Shown here: one piece after another, positions 7,317 to 10,209 of the stretch | Layout of the letters: each line of letters begins with the position of its first letter | How positions within the stretch are numbered: position 1 is the first letter of the stretch | Origin: Euperipatoides rowelli | Lineage: Eukaryota; Onychophora; Udeonychophora; Euonychophora; Peripatopsidae | Reading direction: 5' to 3' (one strand) | Length of the DNA: 10,209 bases | NCBI GenBank assembly: GCA_003024985.2 | Contig: PXIH01S0010764.1 | Made by a program: the position numbers and the translations under genes | Notes under the pieces: generated by a model | What the model saw: only the letters and a program-made list of their open reading frames with translations | Told to the model about the DNA's origin: nothing | Databases searched by the model: none

Positions 7317-8607
7317 GCAGGCTTATTAAGCTAGTTGGAATTATATAATTATTATAACTGATTGAAACAATACTAAATACAATAAATATTCTGAATTCAG
7401 TAAGTTGAGGTCATATTTTTTTTTTAATATTTTTCACAATGTTTTACTTATTTACTTTTAAAATTAGTAAGTTATGAGGAACACCTTGCCTTTATCAGCT
7501 AGAGTCGTTTAATCCATAATTATCTGTCCGTTATTCTATCATGAATATTGGGCTTTGAATCCAAGCTGGGCAGACCATACTTTATTATAAACTTTTTTTT
7601 TTCTGATTCACTAGGCTATATAGAGTTTGAAATTTTATTCTTTTTTTATTTTTTCCTTTCATAAAAAGCTATATTTGAATTTATATTTTGACCCTCCGAT
7701 GATGTTAGCCACATGTACCAATCACGAACTTTAATTAAGTGGCTATTTTTATTCTTTCCAAAGGAAATCTAATAATGCAAAAATCTTTAACAATGTTATT
7801 ATATCCGGCTGTTTTCTGCTTCATTCTGGATACAATGGACCAATCAAATGGAAGCTTTTTTTTTAAGGGAAGGGGGGGGGGGGTATGTTACATCTACAGC
7901 TCATGAATATAAATTTCATATTTCTGAATCAAGAATGGTGTTAATCTAATTTAGTTTACAATAAAAGTTGGAGATCAGTTGACTTTACCTAACAAAAGTT
8001 ATCCAATTCACAGAAATTTCTGTTATAGTTAAAAATAAAATTGTCAATGATTGGTCAGTTTTGTAGTAATTGTCTTTTGAGTTTTGATTGGTTTATAACA
8101 TTTCGTTTTCTTAAATATAAGTTAAAGTCAATGAAGTTTTTAACTATTTATTATCTATTGAAATTGACACCTATTTATTATTTATAGCCACCCTGTCTCA
8201 ACCATTCTCAACTTAAGTTAACCCTTATAACCCCTACTTCCAGAGAGACAAGGATTCATTTTGACATTTAGACTGTTAAAATGTACTTCAGTAACAACTA
8301 CAAAGCTGTTTCGTTTTTTACTTTAAAAATGAAGGATTTTAAATTTAGCACTGAGATTTTTACTCTTGCTGAGTTATTATTTATTAGGAAGTGCATATTG
8401 GTACGGCGGCGGAGGGTAAAATACTTTCCTATCATAGCCCGTATTCCTAAAGGATGCACTTAACTAAACAGAACATTTGCATATGTGTAGAATCGTTTTT
8501 ACTGTAGATTATTATATTTAAATTCATGTTTACATTTTTAAATTAGAAAGTGTCATAGTAGCTAACACGTTTTATGTAATAGGCTACATATTTTTTAAGT
8601 TAAAAAG
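7317..8607. other. AT-rich non-coding DNA, no gene supported
   Basis: No recognised gene. A G12 run (7872-7883) follows a T run and AAGGGA. An ATG-started frame at 8281-8463 (60 codons) has a basic patch (VRRRRVK) and no family signature. It is an expected chance length at this base composition, so I do not call it a gene. Confidence 0.6.
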
Positions 8608-8676
8608 ATCTCCATTCCATCATTTCAGCTTACAATCAGTTTGTGTTAGGAAAATATCTCCATTCCATAATTTCAG
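8608..8676. repeat. 48-bp-period direct repeat at array border
   Basis: A 21-bp segment beginning ATCTCCATTCCAT and ending ATTTCAG occurs at 8608-8628 and 8656-8676 with one difference. The second copy touches the first unit of the minisatellite that follows, so it marks that array's left edge. Confidence 0.85.
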
Positions 8677-9953
8677 TGTCCATGTGAAAGGTACTGTCCA
8701 TGTCTCAACCATGGATAAAGTGTCCATGTGACAAGTACTTTCCATGTCTTAGCCATGATAAAGTGTTAATGTGACCATATTTTTATTTCTCTGCCATGTC
8801 TTAACCATGGATAAAGTGTCCAAGTAAAAGGTACTATCCATGACCGCCATGTCCCAACCATGGATAGAGTGTACTGTCCATGTCTCAGCCATGTCTCAAT
8901 CATGGATAAAGTGTCCTTATGAAAGGTACTGTCTATGCCTCAACCATGAATAAAGTGTTCATGTGAAAGGTACTGTCCATGTCTCAACCATGGATAAAGT
9001 GTCCATGTAAAAGGTACTGGCAAGGTCTTAACCATGGATAAAGTGTCCATGTGACAGTTACTATCTAATTTTCAGCAATGTCTCAACCATGGATAAACTG
9101 TCCAAGTGAAAGGTACTTTAAATGTTTCAGCCATGCCTCAACCATGATAAAGTGTCCTTGTGACAAGTAGTTTCCATGTCTCAGCCATCTCAACCATGGA
9201 TAAAGTGTCCATGTGAAAGGTACTGTCCATGTGAAAGGTACTGTCCATGTGAAAGGTACTGTCCATGTGAAAGGTACTGTCCAGCTATGTCTCAACCGTG
9301 GATAAAGTCTCCATGTGAAAGGTACTTTCCATGTCTCAACTATGGATAAAGTGCCCATGTAGCAGGTACTGTTCATGTCTCAACCATGATAAAGTGTCCT
9401 TGTGATGGATATTCCATGTCTCTGTCACGTCTCAACCATGGATAAAGTGTCCAAGTGAAAAGTACAGTCCATGACAGAGCCATGTCCCAACCATGGATAA
9501 AATGTCCAAATGATAGGTACTGTCCATGACTAAGCCATGTCTCAATCATGAATAAAGCTTTCATTTTTTCAAGAATAAAGTGTCCATGTGACAGGTTATA
9601 TCCATGTCTCAACCATGGATAAACTGTGAAAGTGAAAGGTACTGTAAATTTTTCAGCCATGCCTCAATGATGAAAAAGTGTTCTTGTGACAGATAATTTT
9701 CATGTCTCAGCCATCTCAACCATGGATAAAGTACCCATCTCTCAGATATGTCTCAACTATGGATAAAGTGTCCATGTGATAGGTACTTTCCATGTCGCAG
9801 CCATGTTTCAACCATGGATTACTAAACCATTGATAAAGTGTCATGTGACAAGTACATTCCTTATCTCAGCCATATCTCAACCATGATAAAGTGTCCATTG
9901 ACAGGTACTTTCTATGACTGAACATTGTCAGAACCATAGATAAAGTGCCTAAT
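8677..9953. repeat. Modular minisatellite, 43- and 54-bp periods
   Basis: Units read CTCAACCATGGATAAAGTG, then TCCATGTGAAAGGTACT, then GTCCATGT, with or without an 11-bp CTCAGCCATGT module. GATAAAG boxes near 8714, 8756, 8809, 8903, 8950, 8993, 9036, 9091 and 9146 are spaced about 43 bp when the 11-bp module is absent and about 54 bp when it is present. On the minus strand every module begins (A)CATGG, with module lengths of about 10, 11, 16 and 18 bp, so the array probably grew from a short CATGG-headed repeat. The 18-codon period leaves two minus-strand frames open (9083-9376 and 9373-9660). These give repeats of TVPFTW and LYPWLR and are best read as by-products. Confidence 0.95.
9207..9283. 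repeat. 18-bp local expansion within the minisatellite
   Basis: GTCCATGTGAAAGGTACT occurs four times in exact tandem (9207-9224, 9225-9242, 9243-9260, 9261-9278), followed by a partial GTCCA. Elsewhere in the array this module occurs singly per unit. Perfect identity indicates recent slippage or unequal exchange. Confidence 0.95.
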
Positions 9954-10117
9954 GAAATGCTTTTTAATTAGCAAGATGTGCTTAATCGATTTTTGGGGAA
10001 CAATTTTTTTTAGAATTGGTTAGGATGAGTTTAGTAATGACATTCTATCTTAGGAACACTTGAGATCAAATCTGGAAACAGGTTTTAAAGGTTGAAGGTA
10101 ATATATGTGAGTAGCTT

Positions 10118-10129
10118 GCTACATGTAGC
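10118..10129. repeat. 12-bp palindrome GCTACATGTAGC
   Basis: A perfect 12-bp palindrome in unique-looking DNA after the minisatellite. No partner element is seen. Confidence 0.5.
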
Positions 10130-10159
10130 TAACCTGATGTTAAACTTATTAGAAACAAA

Positions 10160-10176
10160 AACTGCCTTCGGCAGTT
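10160..10176. repeat. Hairpin AACTGCC-TTC-GGCAGTT
   Basis: A perfect 7-bp stem with a 3-nt loop, flanked by A-rich DNA on both sides. On the minus strand a T-rich stretch follows the stem, so it looks like an intrinsic terminator. Such terminators are not used by RNA polymerase II, and no gene enters it. The window ends 33 bp later, so it may instead be the start of an element outside the window. Confidence 0.6.
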
Positions 10177-10209
10177 AAAAAAAGAATATTATGTCTCTTT
10201 ATTGTCAAC

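Noticed and set aside
7295-7321. Polypyrimidine tract plus CAG as a 3' splice site
   Set aside because: No open exon follows and no matching donor is evident. A homopolymer or retro-insertion tail explains it better.
7285-7350. Retro-insertion with TATAATT target duplication around T22
   Set aside because: The 7-bp A/T-only match is too weak at this base composition, unlike the 9-bp duplication at 5471/5518.
8281-8463. 60-codon ATG-started frame with a VRRRRVK patch
   Set aside because: No homology that I recognise and no promoter or neighbour. The length is within chance expectation.
10160-10185. Bacterial intrinsic terminator
   Set aside because: The whole window is eukaryotic in character and no gene ends here, so only the hairpin is reported.

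Overview
This is an AT-rich, intron-less and almost gene-free stretch of a eukaryotic genome, most likely from an animal and probably a marine invertebrate. The evidence is long A/T homopolymers, short non-autonomous DNA transposons, a poly(A)-type retro-insertion, minisatellites, and one decayed gene of a virus-like element known from metazoan genomes. I see no intact protein gene, tRNA, rRNA or CRISPR array. Every long open frame is explained either by array repetition or by chance in AT-rich DNA. The species cannot be named from this sequence.

Layout. 1-603: unassigned AT-rich DNA with one 18-bp direct repeat. 604-1052: a hAT-like transposon relic with related ends (CAGTG...CACTG) and several internal palindromes. 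1053-1560: featureless AT-rich DNA. 1567-1595: a small GC-richer patch with an octamer and a YY1-type motif. 1744-2730: copies of a dispersed repeat family with CCTAACCTTACCCTAA-like ends, including a ~181-bp tandem duplication (2257-2620) and a 14-bp inverted repeat. 2985-3618: a 626-bp MITE with ~84-97-bp terminal inverted repeats, bounded by TTAA on both sides. 4223-4275: a 31-bp tandem duplication. 4298-4880: a possible hAT end and a decayed repeat.

5234-5640 holds the only recognisable coding relic. It is a pseudogene resembling the 'F54H12.2-like' proteins of animal genomes, which I associate with Polinton/Maverick-like integrated virus elements. It is broken by a frameshift, a TGA, a later TAA, and a 38-bp oligo(T)-headed insertion with a perfect 9-bp target-site duplication.

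5905-7210 is a minisatellite of ~36-bp units in a five-unit (~179-bp) higher-order repeat. Variants alternate to give a ~358-bp super-period, with one period shortened to three units (~108 bp). 8677-9953 is a second, unrelated minisatellite. It is built from short modules that each begin with (A)CATGG on the minus strand, and includes a local expansion of an 18-bp module. The window closes with a short palindrome and a hairpin.

No genes work together here. The window is a record of transposon insertion, virus-element decay and tandem-repeat growth.
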